From Sphingomonas sp. S2-65 (GTDB lineage Bacteria > Pseudomonadota > Alphaproteobacteria > Sphingomonadales > Sphingomonadaceae): a stretch of DNA of 64,000 nucleotides. Of this stretch, positions 8,799 through 18,394 are shown in pieces. The translations under genes and the position numbers were made by a program. Numbering within the stretch: the first letter of the stretch is position 1; every line of letters starts with the position of its first letter. The stretch lies in the NCBI RefSeq assembly GCF_021513175.1, contig NZ_CP090953.1, positions 3,344,501 through 3,408,500 on the forward strand. The letters are read 5' to 3'. Under the pieces are notes generated by a model. The model saw only the letters and a program-made list of their open reading frames with translations. It ran no database searches and was not told the DNA's origin.

Positions 8799-9233
8799 TT
8801 ATCGCAGGGGCAGGGTGCGAAGCGGTGCGAGCGTCCGGACGCGCGGATCGCGCAGCCAAAGCCCGGCCCATACCAACAGTCCCAGATAGACGCCGAACAG
8901 CGTGTGGCTGAACAATGGACTGCCGACACGCAACTGCATGGCGACGGCGCCGCCCAAATAGGCGGTGAGCAGGATGGCGCCGAGGAACGCAGTGCGCGGA
9001 ACCGCGTACAGCAGCGTGGCCACGCCGAGGATGGTGCCGAGGAGACGGTAGAGCGCGGCATCCGCGGGCAGTCCGATTGGCGGACTGTTGGCGATCATCG
9101 TCTCGGGCACGATCAGCTTGCCGCCTGCATCCATCGCGAGGAAGAGGATAGCGAGGCCGCTCAAGGCTCGGCCGGCCCATTGGTCGCGCTTTCCGGCATG
9201 GGCTTCGGAAGCATCTTGAGTAAGGCTCGCCAT
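8799..9233 (-). CDS. DoxX-like integral membrane protein
   Basis: A 144-aa protein with four predicted membrane helices (approximately residues 22-42, 62-80, 84-104 and 112-128). The segment LAILFLAMDAGGKLIVPETM is characteristic of DoxX-like/DUF4267 proteins. It probably acts in inner-membrane redox or stress functions, but no catalytic residue can be named. It lies 3 bp from the upstream VOC gene, so it is co-transcribed. Confidence 0.82.
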   Translation of the reverse strand: MASLTQDASEAHAGKRDQWAGRALSGLAILFLAMDAGGKLIVPETMIANSPPIGLPADAALYRLLGTILGVATLLYAVPRTAFLGAILLTAYLGGAVAMQLRVGSPLFSHTLFGVYLGLLVWAGLWLRDPRVRTLAPLRTLPLR

Positions 9234-9236
9234 CGT

Positions 9237-9674
9237 TCAGGCCACTTGCGTCTGGGCGGACATGGCGGCGATCGCGGCTTCCATGTCCATGTGGAACGGG
9301 CCGAAGCTATGGCCGTCGAGATCCTCGAACGAGCGGCCGTACATATAGCCGTGATCGTCCGGCGCGCTGACGTCGCCTTTGCCGCCCGCGGCAACCGCCT
9401 GTTCGACGATCGCGTCCACGGCCTCCCGGCTGTCGAAGGAGAAGCACAGGATCACTTCGCTGGCCGCCGACGTGTCGGCGATCGCCTTGTGCGGCATGAA
9501 GCTTCGATACAGTTCGTGGCTTAGGATCATGATCGAGATTTCATCCGACCATTTCATGGCCGAGCCCTGTTCGTTGCTGAACCGGTCGTCCTTGGTGAAC
9601 CCGATCGCCTCGTAGAAGGCAGTCGACCGGGCGACGTCGGCCACGGGTAGGTTCACGAAGATCGTCTTCGGCAT
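9237..9674 (-). CDS. VOC family (glyoxalase-like) protein
   Basis: A 145-aa protein starting MPKTIFVNLPVADVARSTAFYEAIGF. It has the SSEV-type central strand VILCFSFDSREAVDAIVEQA and ends HGYMYGRSFEDLDGHSFGPFHMD, as in the lactoylglutathione-lyase-like family seen beside HxlR/ArsR regulators. It is the first gene of the minus-strand detoxification block and lies 83 bp from the divergent HxlR start codon. Its start ATG is preceded by a GAGAG ribosome-binding site. Confidence 0.9.
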   Translation of the reverse strand: MPKTIFVNLPVADVARSTAFYEAIGFTKDDRFSNEQGSAMKWSDEISIMILSHELYRSFMPHKAIADTSAASEVILCFSFDSREAVDAIVEQAVAAGGKGDVSAPDDHGYMYGRSFEDLDGHSFGPFHMDMEAAIAAMSAQTQVA

Positions 9675-9741
9675 CGGTTCTCTCCCATTATGTGAAAACG
9701 CTGTGTCGCGAATCGTCTTGTTGAACTTGATGCCCGTGATG

Positions 9742-9756
9742 GTTACTTAAAGCAAC
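9742..9756. promoter_or_regulatory. Candidate HxlR operator
   Basis: GTTACTTAAAGCAAC is a 7-1-7 inverted repeat with one mismatched pair. It ends one base before the HxlR ATG, inside the 83-bp divergent promoter region. HxlR-type dimers bind short AT-rich dyads of this kind. Its position suggests autoregulation and control of the opposing VOC/GST operon; binding is inferred. Confidence 0.55.
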
Positions 9757-9757
9757 T

Positions 9758-10453
9758 ATGGAGTCACAAAAAATAACTGGAGTCGATTTCAACAAGGCAC
9801 GGCGCTGGTATCAGGACGCCTGCGGCACCGCGCTGGCGATGGATCTGATCGGCGAACGCTGGTCGCTGCTGATCGTACGCGAATTGCTGCTGGGGCCACG
9901 CCGTTTCGGCGAAATACGTGGCGCGCTGGTCGGGCTTAGCGCCAATATCCTCACTCAGCGGCTCGAGGGGCTGGAGAAGGGGGGGATCCTGCGCCGCGAA
10001 GCCCTGCCATCACCGGCCAACGCCCAGGTTTATGCGCTCACGGCCTGGGGCAGGGCGCTGGAGGAGCCGATCTTCGCGCTCAGCCGCTGGGCGGCGGGTT
10101 CGCCGGCGCACGACGTCACCATGCCGCTCAGCAACACCGCCTTCATGCTGTCGCTGCGGACGATGATGGATCCCGAACGATCCAGGGACCTGGCGGTAGA
10201 CCTGGGCTTCCGGGTGGGCGGCGAGCCGTTTCGCGGCGCCATCGTCGAAGGCCGGCTCGACGTGCGTCGTGCGGAAGTCTCGGACGCTCAAATCATATTC
10301 GAAGGGCAGCCCTCAGCGTTGGCTTCGGTATTCTACGGCCCGGCACCGCTCACCGAGTCCCAGGCGGCGGGAAAGGTCTTCGTCACCGGGGATGTAAAAT
10401 TGGCGCAGCGCTTCATCGACCTTTTCCGGCTTCCTGCGTTCATCAACGCCTGA
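9758..10453 (+). CDS. HxlR family transcriptional regulator
   Basis: A 231-aa regulator. Residues ~20-110 form an HxlR winged helix: CGTALAMDLIGERWSLLIVRELLLGPRRFGEIR, then GLSANILTQRLEGLEKGGILRRE. The N-terminal Cys (residue 22) is the position at which several HxlR proteins sense electrophiles or disulfide stress. Residues ~120-231 are a C-terminal extension resembling an SCP2-like domain, which would bind a hydrophobic ligand. It is divergent from the seven-gene VOC/GST/DoxX block, its most likely target. No good Shine-Dalgarno precedes the ATG because the candidate operator occupies that position. Confidence 0.9.
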   Translation: MESQKITGVDFNKARRWYQDACGTALAMDLIGERWSLLIVRELLLGPRRFGEIRGALVGLSANILTQRLEGLEKGGILRREALPSPANAQVYALTAWGRALEEPIFALSRWAAGSPAHDVTMPLSNTAFMLSLRTMMDPERSRDLAVDLGFRVGGEPFRGAIVEGRLDVRRAEVSDAQIIFEGQPSALASVFYGPAPLTESQAAGKVFVTGDVKLAQRFIDLFRLPAFINA

Positions 10454-10526
10454 GCAAAGCCTAAATGTTGCGGTGCACGCCACCAAGCCTTAGGCGGAGG
10501 CGAACCCTAGTGACCGGATTGCATTG

Positions 10527-11531
10527 ATGGCCGATCTTTCCAACGCCCAGCCCGACAGCCGGGAGACCACGATCCTCGACGCGCCCGACAAGAGCGTAAG
10601 CGTGCGCGACCTGTTCGGCATCGACATCGACATGGAAGTGCCGGCGTTCAGCGAGGCGGACGAGCGCGTCCCGGATCTCGACCCGGCCTATGTGTTCGAT
10701 CCCGATACCACGCTCGCAATCCTGGCGGGCTTCGCGCATAATCGCCGCGTGATGATCCAGGGCTATCACGGCACCGGTAAGTCGTCGCACATCGAGCAGG
10801 TCGCGGCGCGGCTCAACTGGCCGTGCATCCGCATCAACCTGGACGCGCATATCAGCCGCATCGACTTGATCGGCCGCGACGCAATCGTGCTGCGCGACGG
10901 CCAGCAGGTCACCGAGTTCCGCGAAGGCCTGCTGCCTTGGGCGTTGCAGACCCCGACGGCTTTGGTGTTCGACGAATATGACGCGGGCCGCCCCGACGTG
11001 ATGTTCGTGATCCAGCGCGTGCTGGAGACCGAGGGCAAGCTGACTTTGCTCGACCAGAACCGGGTGATCCGCCCGAACCCGTGGTTCCGCCTTTTCGCCA
11101 CTGCCAATACGGTCGGCCTGGGAGACACCAGTGGGCTCTATCACGGCACCCAGCAGATCAATCAGGGCCAGATGGACCGGTGGAACGTGGTCGTCACGCT
11201 CAACTATCTGCCCGCCGCGACCGAGGCGCGGATCGTGCTCGCCAAGTCTGGCGACTATGACAAGCCAGGCGGCAAGGAGCTGGTCGAGAACATGGTCCGC
11301 GTGGCCGAATTGACCCGCCGCGGCTTCGTCAACGGCGACATCTCGACAGTGATGAGCCCGCGCACGGTGATCACCTGGGCGCAGAACGCGGACATCTTCA
11401 AGGATGTCGGCTTCGCGTTCCGCCTCTCGTTCCTCAACAAGTGCGACGAAGCCGAGCGGGCCCAGGTCGCCGAATACTACCAGCGCGTCTTCGGCAAGGA
11501 TCTGCCCGAAAGCGTGGTGGGCAAAGTCTGA
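10527..11531 (+). CDS. cobS: Cobaltochelatase subunit CobS
   Basis: An AAA+ subunit of the aerobic cobalt chelatase, which with CobT and CobN inserts cobalt into hydrogenobyrinic acid a,c-diamide. The 334-aa protein has the Walker [16 protein letters not shown] (~residues 79-93), Walker [14 protein letters not shown] (~145) and sensor 1 [14 protein letters not shown]. The N-terminal [27 protein letters not shown] is typical of CobS. A TTG directly before the ATG could also be read. cobT follows with about 9 bp spacing; cobN is outside the window. Confidence 0.96.
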   Translation: MADLSNAQPDSRETTILDAPDKSVSVRDLFGIDIDMEVPAFSEADERVPDLDPAYVFDPDTTLAILAGFAHNRRVMIQGYHGTGKSSHIEQVAARLNWPCIRINLDAHISRIDLIGRDAIVLRDGQQVTEFREGLLPWALQTPTALVFDEYDAGRPDVMFVIQRVLETEGKLTLLDQNRVIRPNPWFRLFATANTVGLGDTSGLYHGTQQINQGQMDRWNVVVTLNYLPAATEARIVLAKSGDYDKPGGKELVENMVRVAELTRRGFVNGDISTVMSPRTVITWAQNADIFKDVGFAFRLSFLNKCDEAERAQVAEYYQRVFGKDLPESVVGKV

Positions 11532-11539
11532 GCGAGCGC

Positions 11540-13366
11540 GTGGCCGCCGATACGCCCCTTGAACAGTTCCGCGCCGTGCTTGGCGGCACGGCGCGTGCGC
11601 TTTCGGGCGAGGCGGAAGCGGAGCTGAGCTTCACCGCCGATCCGCCGCGACAGGATGGGCGCAGCATCAAGGTGCCGATGCCGCCCCGCGGGCTGCCGGC
11701 CGAGCAGGTGGCCGAAGCGCGCGGCTTCGCCGACAGCTTCGCCCTGCGCATGCGGCATCACGACAATGCCGTGCATTTGCGTGCCTCGCCTTCGGAACCG
11801 GTCGCCCGCGCCGTGTTCGACGCCGTGGAAACCGCGCGGATAGAGGCGCTGGGCGGACGCGGCTATGCCGGCATTGCCGACAATCTCGATCACGCGCTCA
11901 ACGTCCGCCTGCGCTCGGATCCGATCGCGCGTGCGCGCAATCGTGAGGAGGTACCGCTTTCCACCGCTCTCGGGCTGATGGTCCGCGAGCGGCTGACCGG
12001 CCGCCAGGCGCCCGCCGGCGCGGCGATGGGCCTCGCGCTTGTCCGCGACTGGGTCGAGGAGAAAGCCGCCGGAGACTTGGACGCGCTGGCGCTCGCGATC
12101 GACGACCAGCGGGCCTATGCCGCGCTCGCCACCAAGCTGCTCCAGGAACTGGAACTCGTCGAAGGCGACATGATCCCCGACGAGGCCGATGAAGGCGGCA
12201 GCGAGGATGAAGGCACCGATGACCAGGAGCAGCCCGGCGAGGAGGAAGGCGACAGCCAGTCCGAGCAGGGTGAGGGCGAAATCGAAGCGCGCGGCGAGCA
12301 ACGCGACTCCGACGAGACCGAAGATGGCGAGCAGCAGCAGTCCGAAGCGATGGACGATGGCGAGGGCGAGCCCGGCGACGACGGCGAGGAGGGCATGGCG
12401 CCCAACCGGCCCAATCGCCCGTGGAGCGATCTGCCGCCGCAGTTCGAATATCGCCCCTACACGACTCAATTCGACGAAGTGATCGCCGCCACCGATCTGT
12501 GCGACACCGAGGAGCTCGACCGGCTGCGCTCCTATCTCGATCAGCAGCTGGTCCACCTTCAGGGCGCGGTCACCAAGCTCGCCAACCGGCTCCAGCGCCG
12601 GCTGATGGCGCAGCAGTCGCGCAGCTGGGACTTCGATCAGGACGAGGGCATGCTCGACGCGGCCCGCCTGGCACGCGTGGTGGTGAACCCCACCCAGTCG
12701 CTCAGCTACAAGATCGAGCGCGACACCGAGTTCAAGGACACGGTCGTCACCCTGCTGATCGACAATTCCGGCTCGATGCGGGGACGACCGATCTCGATCG
12801 CCGCGATCAGCGCCGACATCCTCGCGCGCACGCTGGAGCGGGTAGGGGTCAAGACGGAAGTGCTCGGTTTCACCACGCGCGCCTGGAAGGGCGGGCAGTC
12901 CCGCGAAAAGTGGCTCGCCGAGGGCCGGCCCGCGCAGCCTGGTCGCCTCAACGACATCCGCCACATCGTCTACAAGCAGGCCGACGAACCCTGGCGCCGC
13001 GCAAAGCGCTCGCTCGGGTTGATGATGCGCGAAGGGCTGCTTAAGGAGAATATCGACGGTGAGGCGCTGCTATGGGCGCATGGCCGGCTGATCGCCCGCC
13101 CCGAGGATCGCAAGATCCTGATGGTCATCTCCGATGGCGCCCCGGTCGACGATTCTACGCTCTCGGTGAACTCGGGCTCTTATCTCGAGCGGCACCTGCG
13201 CCAGGTGATCGGCTGGATCGAGGCACGCTCGCCGGTCAGCCTGGTCGCGATCGGCATCGGCCACGATGTCACGCGCTATTATGGCCGCGCCGTCACCATC
13301 ATGGATGCCGAGCAGCTGGCCGGCACCATGGTCGAACAGCTGGCATCGCTGTTCGACACCGAATGA
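11540..13366 (+). CDS. cobT: Cobaltochelatase subunit CobT
   Basis: The partner of CobS in aerobic cobalt insertion (vitamin B12 synthesis). About 608 aa. The N-terminal region has [21 protein letters not shown] very acidic low-complexity linker spans about residues 215-290 (runs of Asp, Glu, Gln and Gly), as in all CobT. A C-terminal VWA domain has the MIDAS motif DNSGSMRG (~residue 407) and [13 protein letters not shown]. The GTG start used here follows the cobS stop; a CTG 12 bases upstream is also possible, and neither has a clear ribosome-binding site, so coupling to cobS is likely. Confidence 0.95.
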   Translation: MAADTPLEQFRAVLGGTARALSGEAEAELSFTADPPRQDGRSIKVPMPPRGLPAEQVAEARGFADSFALRMRHHDNAVHLRASPSEPVARAVFDAVETARIEALGGRGYAGIADNLDHALNVRLRSDPIARARNREEVPLSTALGLMVRERLTGRQAPAGAAMGLALVRDWVEEKAAGDLDALALAIDDQRAYAALATKLLQELELVEGDMIPDEADEGGSEDEGTDDQEQPGEEEGDSQSEQGEGEIEARGEQRDSDETEDGEQQQSEAMDDGEGEPGDDGEEGMAPNRPNRPWSDLPPQFEYRPYTTQFDEVIAATDLCDTEELDRLRSYLDQQLVHLQGAVTKLANRLQRRLMAQQSRSWDFDQDEGMLDAARLARVVVNPTQSLSYKIERDTEFKDTVVTLLIDNSGSMRGRPISIAAISADILARTLERVGVKTEVLGFTTRAWKGGQSREKWLAEGRPAQPGRLNDIRHIVYKQADEPWRRAKRSLGLMMREGLLKENIDGEALLWAHGRLIARPEDRKILMVISDGAPVDDSTLSVNSGSYLERHLRQVIGWIEARSPVSLVAIGIGHDVTRYYGRAVTIMDAEQLAGTMVEQLASLFDTE

Positions 13367-13608
13367 CCGTCGACCCTCCCCCCGGCGGCTTCCGGGGGCC
13401 GGTCAAGCGCTCGATCACCATCGCCGGCCACCAGACTTCGATCAGCCTCGAACCCGTCTTCTGGCAGGCGCTGGAAGCGGCGGCGGGGTCGCACGCGCTG
13501 CCGCTCAGCGCCCTTGTCGCGGCGATCGACCATGCCCGTATCCAGGGGGAGGATCCTCCGAACCTCGCGAGCGCGCTGCGCACCTGGCTGATGACCCTGC
13601 CCGGCTGA
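13363..13608 (+). CDS. Ribbon-helix-helix domain protein
   Basis: An 81-aa protein with [32 protein letters not shown], the single-strand-plus-helix pattern of the RHH_4 family, whose N-terminal strand has [15 protein letters not shown]. It is probably a small DNA-binding protein or an adaptor; the target is unknown. The ATG overlaps the cobT stop (ATGA), so it is translated together with cobT. It ends before the iron-responsive promoter region of the next gene. Confidence 0.8.
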   Translation: MTVDPPPGGFRGPVKRSITIAGHQTSISLEPVFWQALEAAAGSHALPLSALVAAIDHARIQGEDPPNLASALRTWLMTLPG

Positions 13609-13630
13609 ACGATACAATTCGCGACAAAGT

Positions 13631-13673
13631 TGCGATACATTCGCATTAGCATTGACTCTGCGAACGGCTCGCA
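13631..13673. promoter_or_regulatory. Twin dyads, candidate Fur-type operator
   Basis: Two perfect copies of TGCGA-N5-TCGCA lie at 13631-13645 and 13659-13673, 28 bp centre to centre. They end 41 bases before the start of the siderophore receptor. The first continues TCGCATTAGCA, resembling Fur boxes of the TTCGCAT type. A near-identical dyad stands the same distance before the PepSY operon (20532-20546). Repression by Fur with iron is inferred from the neighbouring genes. Confidence 0.6.
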
Positions 13674-13714
13674 ATAATCGCCCCTGCAACGAATTCAGCA
13701 AAGGGGCATTATCA

Positions 13715-16162
13715 GTGAACCGATCCCAGTCCGCGGGCCGCGCCAACGCGCCTGCTTTCCTCGCGCTCGCTTGCGTCGGGTTCGTTGCGAGCGCGCCTGC
13801 CGCTGCCGCCCCGGATCCGACCACGGACCAGGCCCAGAGCCAGACTGCGCGCGAACAGGACCGCGAGGACGTGATCATCACCGGCGAGGCGTATCAGCCG
13901 CACCAGGAGACGCCCAAGGCCACGCGCCCCGTCCGCGACACTCCGCAGACGATCACCGTCATCACCGCCGAGACGATCGAGCAGCAGAACCTGCTGACGC
14001 TGCGCGACATGCTCTCGACGGTCCCCGGAATCACCTTCGGCGCGGCCGAGGGCGGCACGCCGCCGAGCGACCAGATCAACTTTCGCGGCTTCTCGGCCTC
14101 CAGCGACATCACCCAGGACGGCGTGCGCGACAGTGCGGCCTATAGCCGCTCGGACTCGTTCAACCTCGAGCAGCTCGAGATCGTCAACGGCGCCAACTCG
14201 GTGCAGAATGGCGCAGGCTCGGCCGGCGGATCGATCAACATCGTCACCAAGCGCCCGCTCGGCGACACGCGCGTCACTGTCACCGGCGGCGTCGGCACGC
14301 CGGAATATTATCGCGGCACGATCGACGCGAACCTGCGCGCCAGCGAGCTGATCGCTGTCCGCCTCAACGCCATGGTCCACCGCAACGACGTGCCCGGACG
14401 CGACGTCGAGTACAACAAGCGCTGGGGGGTGGCCCCCTCGGTCGCGATCGGCATCGACGGCCCGACCAAGCTGACGCTGCAATACCTCCACCAGGAGGAC
14501 CGCAACATCCCCCAATATGGCATTCCGTACTTCCAGAACGACCTGTACGACGGCATGATTCCGGGCGTCGACCGCGAGAATTACTATGGCTACCGCAACG
14601 TCGACCGGCAGGACATCGACGTCGACCAGGCGACGATGATCTTCGACCATGAGATCAGCGACACCGTCTCGGTGCGTAACCTCGCGCGCTGGCAGCAGGT
14701 CAGCCAGCTCACCACCGTCGGGCCGCCCCAGGGCACCTATTGCCTCGACAACGACCGCACGCCCACCGGCGGCAGCTGCGTCGTCGATCTCGACACCCGC
14801 ACCGGCCCGGGCCAGGTGCTCAACATCACCGTACCCGCCGGCTATTACCTGATCGGCGGCCCGCGCGGGAACCTGCGCAATTCCAAGAACGAGCTGATGT
14901 ACGATCAGCTCGATTTGCGCGCGACGTTCAACACCGGCGCGATCGAGCATACCGCGACGCTCGGCGGCTCGGTGAGCTGGGAAAAGTACACGCTGCGCAG
15001 CGGCAACGCGCTTCGCGACGCAGGGGGCGGCAATCCCTACGCCTTCAACCCCGCCGCCCCCAGCGCGAACCAGCATTACCCCTATATCAACATCGCCAAC
15101 CCGTATGAGGTGGTCCAGGGGCCGGCGCTCCCCGGCGCGGTCTATGGCAGCAACACCTATACCGGCCCGATCAACTACACCTATACCGGGCGGCAGGTCG
15201 GCGAAGTCACCAATTATGCGGTGTACCTGTTCGACACGATGCGGCTGGGCAAGGTCGAACTGAACGCCGGCCTGCGCTGGGAAAGCAACCACGGATCGAA
15301 CCTGAGCGCGGTCGGAGCCACGCGCCTGTACAACGACAACGACTTGCTCTCGTACCGGGTCGGGCTGGTCTACAAGCCAGTCGAGGCGGTCAGCCTCTAC
15401 GCCGCCTATGGCAACTCCAAGACCCCGTCCCAATCCGCCGTTAACGGGTCGTGCACCGTCGCGGGCGTCAACGGCGCCACTGCCACCACCTGCATCACCA
15501 CTCCGGAAAGCGCCAAGAACTACGAAATCGGCGCGAAGGCGGAGCTGGCGAACGGCCGCTTGCTGCTCACTGCCTCGGTGTTCCGCAACGAGCGCGACAG
15601 CTACCGCGTCGCTTCCAATGAACCCGGCATTCCCGATCAGCAGATGGACGGCCACTCGCGGGTGGACGGCATCGCGATCGGCGCAGTAGGGCGGATCACC
15701 AACGCCTGGTCGATCACTGCCAACTACACCTATCTCGACGGGAAGCTGATCCAGTCGGTCTCCAACTTCTGCCTGAACAATCCCGGCGCGGCGAACTGCG
15801 GCAACAGCGTTGCATTCCCGGACCCGGGTGCCGGCGCGCGGCTTCAGAACACGCCCGAGCATTCGGGCAGCCTGTTCACCACCTACAAGCTGCCCTTCGG
15901 GCTGAGCATCGGCTACGGCCTGACCTATCAGGGGGCGATCGCCTTCAACCTGCCCACCGCCACGGCGCGGACGGTGTATGAGGCCGACGACTATCTCGTC
16001 CACAACGCCTATCTCGCCTACGACTTCTCCAAGACGCTTTCGGCACAACTCAACGTCAAGAATATCGGTGACGAGCTCTACTTCACGCGTATCCGCAACA
16101 ATGGCTGGGCGACCCCGGGCGATGCGCGCTCGGCGGTGCTGACGATCAACTACCGCTTCTGA
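13715..16162 (+). CDS. TonB-dependent catecholate-siderophore-type receptor
   Basis: An 815-aa outer-membrane receptor of the Fiu/PiuA type. It has a signal peptide (~residues 1-30, ending APAAAA) and a plug domain starting [43 protein letters not shown]. Its signature stretches are [19 protein letters not shown] and [24 protein letters not shown], and the barrel ends [10 protein letters not shown] with terminal Phe. It should import ferric siderophore with TonB-ExbBD energy. The GTG start is preceded by AAGGGG. The twin dyad upstream and a PiuC-like gene downstream support iron-regulated uptake. The actual ligand is unknown. Confidence 0.93.
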   Translation: MNRSQSAGRANAPAFLALACVGFVASAPAAAAPDPTTDQAQSQTAREQDREDVIITGEAYQPHQETPKATRPVRDTPQTITVITAETIEQQNLLTLRDMLSTVPGITFGAAEGGTPPSDQINFRGFSASSDITQDGVRDSAAYSRSDSFNLEQLEIVNGANSVQNGAGSAGGSINIVTKRPLGDTRVTVTGGVGTPEYYRGTIDANLRASELIAVRLNAMVHRNDVPGRDVEYNKRWGVAPSVAIGIDGPTKLTLQYLHQEDRNIPQYGIPYFQNDLYDGMIPGVDRENYYGYRNVDRQDIDVDQATMIFDHEISDTVSVRNLARWQQVSQLTTVGPPQGTYCLDNDRTPTGGSCVVDLDTRTGPGQVLNITVPAGYYLIGGPRGNLRNSKNELMYDQLDLRATFNTGAIEHTATLGGSVSWEKYTLRSGNALRDAGGGNPYAFNPAAPSANQHYPYINIANPYEVVQGPALPGAVYGSNTYTGPINYTYTGRQVGEVTNYAVYLFDTMRLGKVELNAGLRWESNHGSNLSAVGATRLYNDNDLLSYRVGLVYKPVEAVSLYAAYGNSKTPSQSAVNGSCTVAGVNGATATTCITTPESAKNYEIGAKAELANGRLLLTASVFRNERDSYRVASNEPGIPDQQMDGHSRVDGIAIGAVGRITNAWSITANYTYLDGKLIQSVSNFCLNNPGAANCGNSVAFPDPGAGARLQNTPEHSGSLFTTYKLPFGLSIGYGLTYQGAIAFNLPTATARTVYEADDYLVHNAYLAYDFSKTLSAQLNVKNIGDELYFTRIRNNGWATPGDARSAVLTINYRF

Positions 16163-16177
16163 CGGAGCGGCAAGGCG

Positions 16178-16212
16178 CGGGCGGAGGGTCTTCCCCAGGG
16201 ACCCTCCGCCCG
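16178..16212 (+). terminator. Strong hairpin between receptor and dioxygenase genes
   Basis: CGGGCGGAGGGTC pairs with GACCCTCCGCCCG as a perfect 13-bp stem with a 9-nt loop, 16 bases after the receptor stop. No T-run follows, so it may be a weak or Rho-assisted terminator or an mRNA-stabilising intercistronic hairpin. It lies 42 bp before the next start codon. Confidence 0.7.
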
Positions 16213-16254
16213 GCTAGCCTCCCCGCACCGTCCGCCACGCAAGGCCGAACACCC

Positions 16255-16938
16255 ATGATTATCGCCATCCCCGAACTGCTCGATCTCGCCCAGGTGGCGC
16301 GGTTGCGTGGGCTGATCGACGCCGCCGAATGGATCGACGGCAACGCTACGTCGGGCCACCAGTCGGCGCTCGCGAAAAAGAACGAACAATTGCCCGAAAA
16401 CAGCCCCGCCGCGCGCGAAGCCGGTGCGATGGTGCTCGACGCGCTCGGCAAGTCGCCATTGTTCTTCGCGGCCGCATTGCCGCTCAAGGTCTTCCCGCCG
16501 CTGTTCAACCGCTATGGCGAAGGCCAAACCTTCGGCACCCATGTCGACAACGCCATCCGCATCCAGCGCGGCACCGAGTTCCGTATCCGCAGCGACCTGT
16601 CGATGACCGTGTTCCTGGAGGATCCCGCGAGCTATGACGGCGGCGAGCTGGTGGTGGAGGACCATTTCGGCGTCCAGCGGGTGAAGCTTCCCGCCGGTCA
16701 CGCCGTGCTCTATCCCTCGTCCAGTCTCCACCACGTCACCCCGGTCACCCGCGGTGTCCGGGTCGCGTCGTTCTTTTGGATGCAGTCGATGATCCGGGAC
16801 GACAGCGCGCGCCGCATCCTGTTCGACCTCGACCAATCAGTCCAGCGGCTCACCGCTCAGCTCGGCGCCGCCGATCGCTCGGTGATCGAACTCACCGGCG
16901 TCTACCACAATCTGCTGCGCCGCTGGGCCGACGCCTGA
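16255..16938 (+). CDS. Fe(II)/2-oxoglutarate dioxygenase, PiuC/YbiX-like (PKHD-type)
   Basis: A 227-aa 2-oxoglutarate-dependent hydroxylase. It has the metal motif HVDNAI (His and Asp) and a distal His in [15 protein letters not shown], plus the 2OG-binding Arg in [12 protein letters not shown]. The opening [27 protein letters not shown] is diagnostic for PiuC/YbiX. Homologues are usually next to a Fiu/PiuA siderophore receptor, exactly as here, and are Fe-regulated; their substrate is still unsettled. It is probably cytoplasmic and transcribed with the receptor past the intervening hairpin. Confidence 0.93.
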   Translation: MIIAIPELLDLAQVARLRGLIDAAEWIDGNATSGHQSALAKKNEQLPENSPAAREAGAMVLDALGKSPLFFAAALPLKVFPPLFNRYGEGQTFGTHVDNAIRIQRGTEFRIRSDLSMTVFLEDPASYDGGELVVEDHFGVQRVKLPAGHAVLYPSSSLHHVTPVTRGVRVASFFWMQSMIRDDSARRILFDLDQSVQRLTAQLGAADRSVIELTGVYHNLLRRWADA

Positions 16939-17054
16939 GCCTTCCGGTCCCCTTACCCGGCTTATCGCAGCGTCGCGTAAACGCACTGCTGCCGAGTGGT
17001 TGAACGTTGAGGTTCCCTCTGCCAGACGCGGCGTTCGCTTGAATAAGGGTGCAA

Positions 17055-17294
17055 ATGAAAAAACTAGTACAGCTCGTCTGCGTGGTGCTGATCGCGGCCA
17101 CGATCATGTTCGGCGGCCGCTGGTATATGTACGTCGCATATGCCGACAGCCCGTATGACGAGGTCGGCATTGCGCTCAACGGCTATGCGCCGGCACCGGT
17201 GCGCGCCTGGGGCTGCCACAAGATGCAGGCGCGCTTTCCCGGCCAGCTGCCGCCTTACGGATGCGGCGCGTCCGATGGCCGCACGTGGATCTGA
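17055..17294 (+). CDS. Small exported or membrane-anchored protein of unknown function
   Basis: A 79-aa protein. Residues 1-31 (MKKLVQLVCVVLIAATIMFGG, then a short Tyr-rich stretch ending ADS) form a signal peptide or membrane anchor. The mature part, DEVGIALNGYAPAPVRAWGCHKMQARFPGQLPPYGC, has two cysteines and is Pro-rich. AAGGGT precedes the ATG at a workable distance. I do not recognise the family. It is downstream of the PiuC-like gene by about 115 bp and convergent with apbE. Confidence 0.6.
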   Translation: MKKLVQLVCVVLIAATIMFGGRWYMYVAYADSPYDEVGIALNGYAPAPVRAWGCHKMQARFPGQLPPYGCGASDGRTWI

Positions 17295-17311
17295 CGACAC
17301 GATGACCTGAG

Positions 17312-17349
17312 GAGGCGAGCGTCGACAGCTGCGCTGATTGACGCGCCTC
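17312..17349. terminator. Possible bidirectional terminator between convergent genes
   Basis: GAGGCG...CGTC pairs with GACG-CGCCTC (10 base pairs with a 2-nt bulge, 16-nt loop). It lies between the small exported gene (plus) and apbE (minus). There is no T-tract. It is weak evidence on its own, supported by its convergent position. Confidence 0.4.
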
Positions 17350-17375
17350 GCACCTCCGACGCGCCTGTCTGTGCG

Positions 17376-18320
17376 TCAGCCTAGCATCCCCGTCAGCCGC
17401 GACGACAGCAGCTCGCCGCTCCCGCGTACCGCCATATGCACGGCCAGCCCTTCGCGTTCGGCCGCCGCCATGCCCTCCGTACCCAGCACCGTCAGCGCGG
17501 TGGCCCAGGCGTCGGCCAGCATGCAGCTTGGGTGCAGCACCGTCAGCGACGCGACACGGTTTTCGAGCGGACGTCCGCTGCGCGGATCGAGTGTGTGCGC
17601 ATATTCACGCGCGCCGTGGCGAAAGCGGCGTCGGTAATCGCCCGAGGTCGCGATCGACAAGCCGTGCAGTGCCACGCGGATCGGCGCGGCCGCGACGCCT
17701 GGGGCCGGCTCCAGGTCCACCCACCAGGGCTGGCCGTCCGGCTTGATCCCCTCGCCGCGAAGCTCCCCGCCGATCTCGACCAGGAAGTCGGCCAGCCCGA
17801 GGCCGCGTAGCCGCTCCGCGACCGCATCCACGGCATAGCCCTTGGCGATCCCGGAAAAATCGAGCGTGGCCGGGGCGAGCCGCCGCGCCCGGAGGCCGTC
17901 CTGCTCGACATGGCGCCGTCCGGAAGCGGCCAGCGCCTGGTTGAGCGCGGCTTCGCTGGGAACGCCGTCTCGCGGCCGGGCAGGCCCGAACCCCCAAAGG
18001 TCGACAAGCCGCCCCATCGCCGGATCGAAGGCCCCGTCGCTCGCCTCGGCCACCTTCAGCGCGGCGGCGAGCACCTCGGCGAAGCCAGGCGGCAGCGGCT
18101 GCCAGCGGCCGAGGTCCGAGCGGTTGAACCGGCTCAGGTCGGAACCCGGTTCCCAATGGCTCATTTCGGCAACGACCCGGGCCAACACGCCCTCGATCTC
18201 GGCAAGGATCTCGGCGTCGCTCAACGCAAGTTGCGGCTGTCGAACCTCTGGTGACGTGACTGGCCGCACGACCTGAACCGACCAAGTCGTTCCCATCGTC
18301 TCCCCGGCAAACGCCGCCAC
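17376..18320 (-). CDS. apbE: FAD:protein FMN transferase (ApbE)
   Basis: Transfers FMN from FAD to a Thr/Ser of exported redox proteins. The protein has ETMGTTWSVQVVRP at the start, then MSHWEPGSDLSRFN, GAFDPAMGRLVDLWGFGP, TLDFSGIAKGYAVDAVAERL, DFLVEIGGELRGEG, HTLDPRSGRPLENRVASLTV and CMLADAWATALTVLG. These cover all the main ApbE motifs, including the metal-binding Asp region. It is about 314 aa from the GTG used; the true start could be further upstream (a CTG overlapping the DUF4198 stop), so an export signal may be missed. It is the last gene of the PepSY-DUF2271-DUF4198 operon, where DUF2271 is its likely target. Confidence 0.93.
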   Translation of the reverse strand: MAAFAGETMGTTWSVQVVRPVTSPEVRQPQLALSDAEILAEIEGVLARVVAEMSHWEPGSDLSRFNRSDLGRWQPLPPGFAEVLAAALKVAEASDGAFDPAMGRLVDLWGFGPARPRDGVPSEAALNQALAASGRRHVEQDGLRARRLAPATLDFSGIAKGYAVDAVAERLRGLGLADFLVEIGGELRGEGIKPDGQPWWVDLEPAPGVAAAPIRVALHGLSIATSGDYRRRFRHGAREYAHTLDPRSGRPLENRVASLTVLHPSCMLADAWATALTVLGTEGMAAAEREGLAVHMAVRGSGELLSSRLTGMLG

Positions 18321-18394
18321 CTGCGCAGCGGCCTGCCGCCGGTGGAACGCCGCCGGCGACAGGCTGCTGGGAAGGGCGATGCGCGGTTGCGCGC

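Noticed and set aside
10454..10526. Possible cobalamin riboswitch before cobS
   Set aside because: Only 73 bp are available, with no B12-box (GCCACTG) and no room for the usual ~200-nt structure.
11477..12964. 495-codon minus-strand open frame opposite cobT
   Set aside because: Mirror of the cobT acidic region; the plus-strand gene has VWA and CobT motifs, and the antisense has none.
13712..16048. 778-codon open frame on the minus strand opposite the siderophore receptor
   Set aside because: High-GC shadow of a strongly supported TonB receptor; the composition (Val, Arg, Gly, Asp runs) matches no family, and it has no ribosome-binding site.
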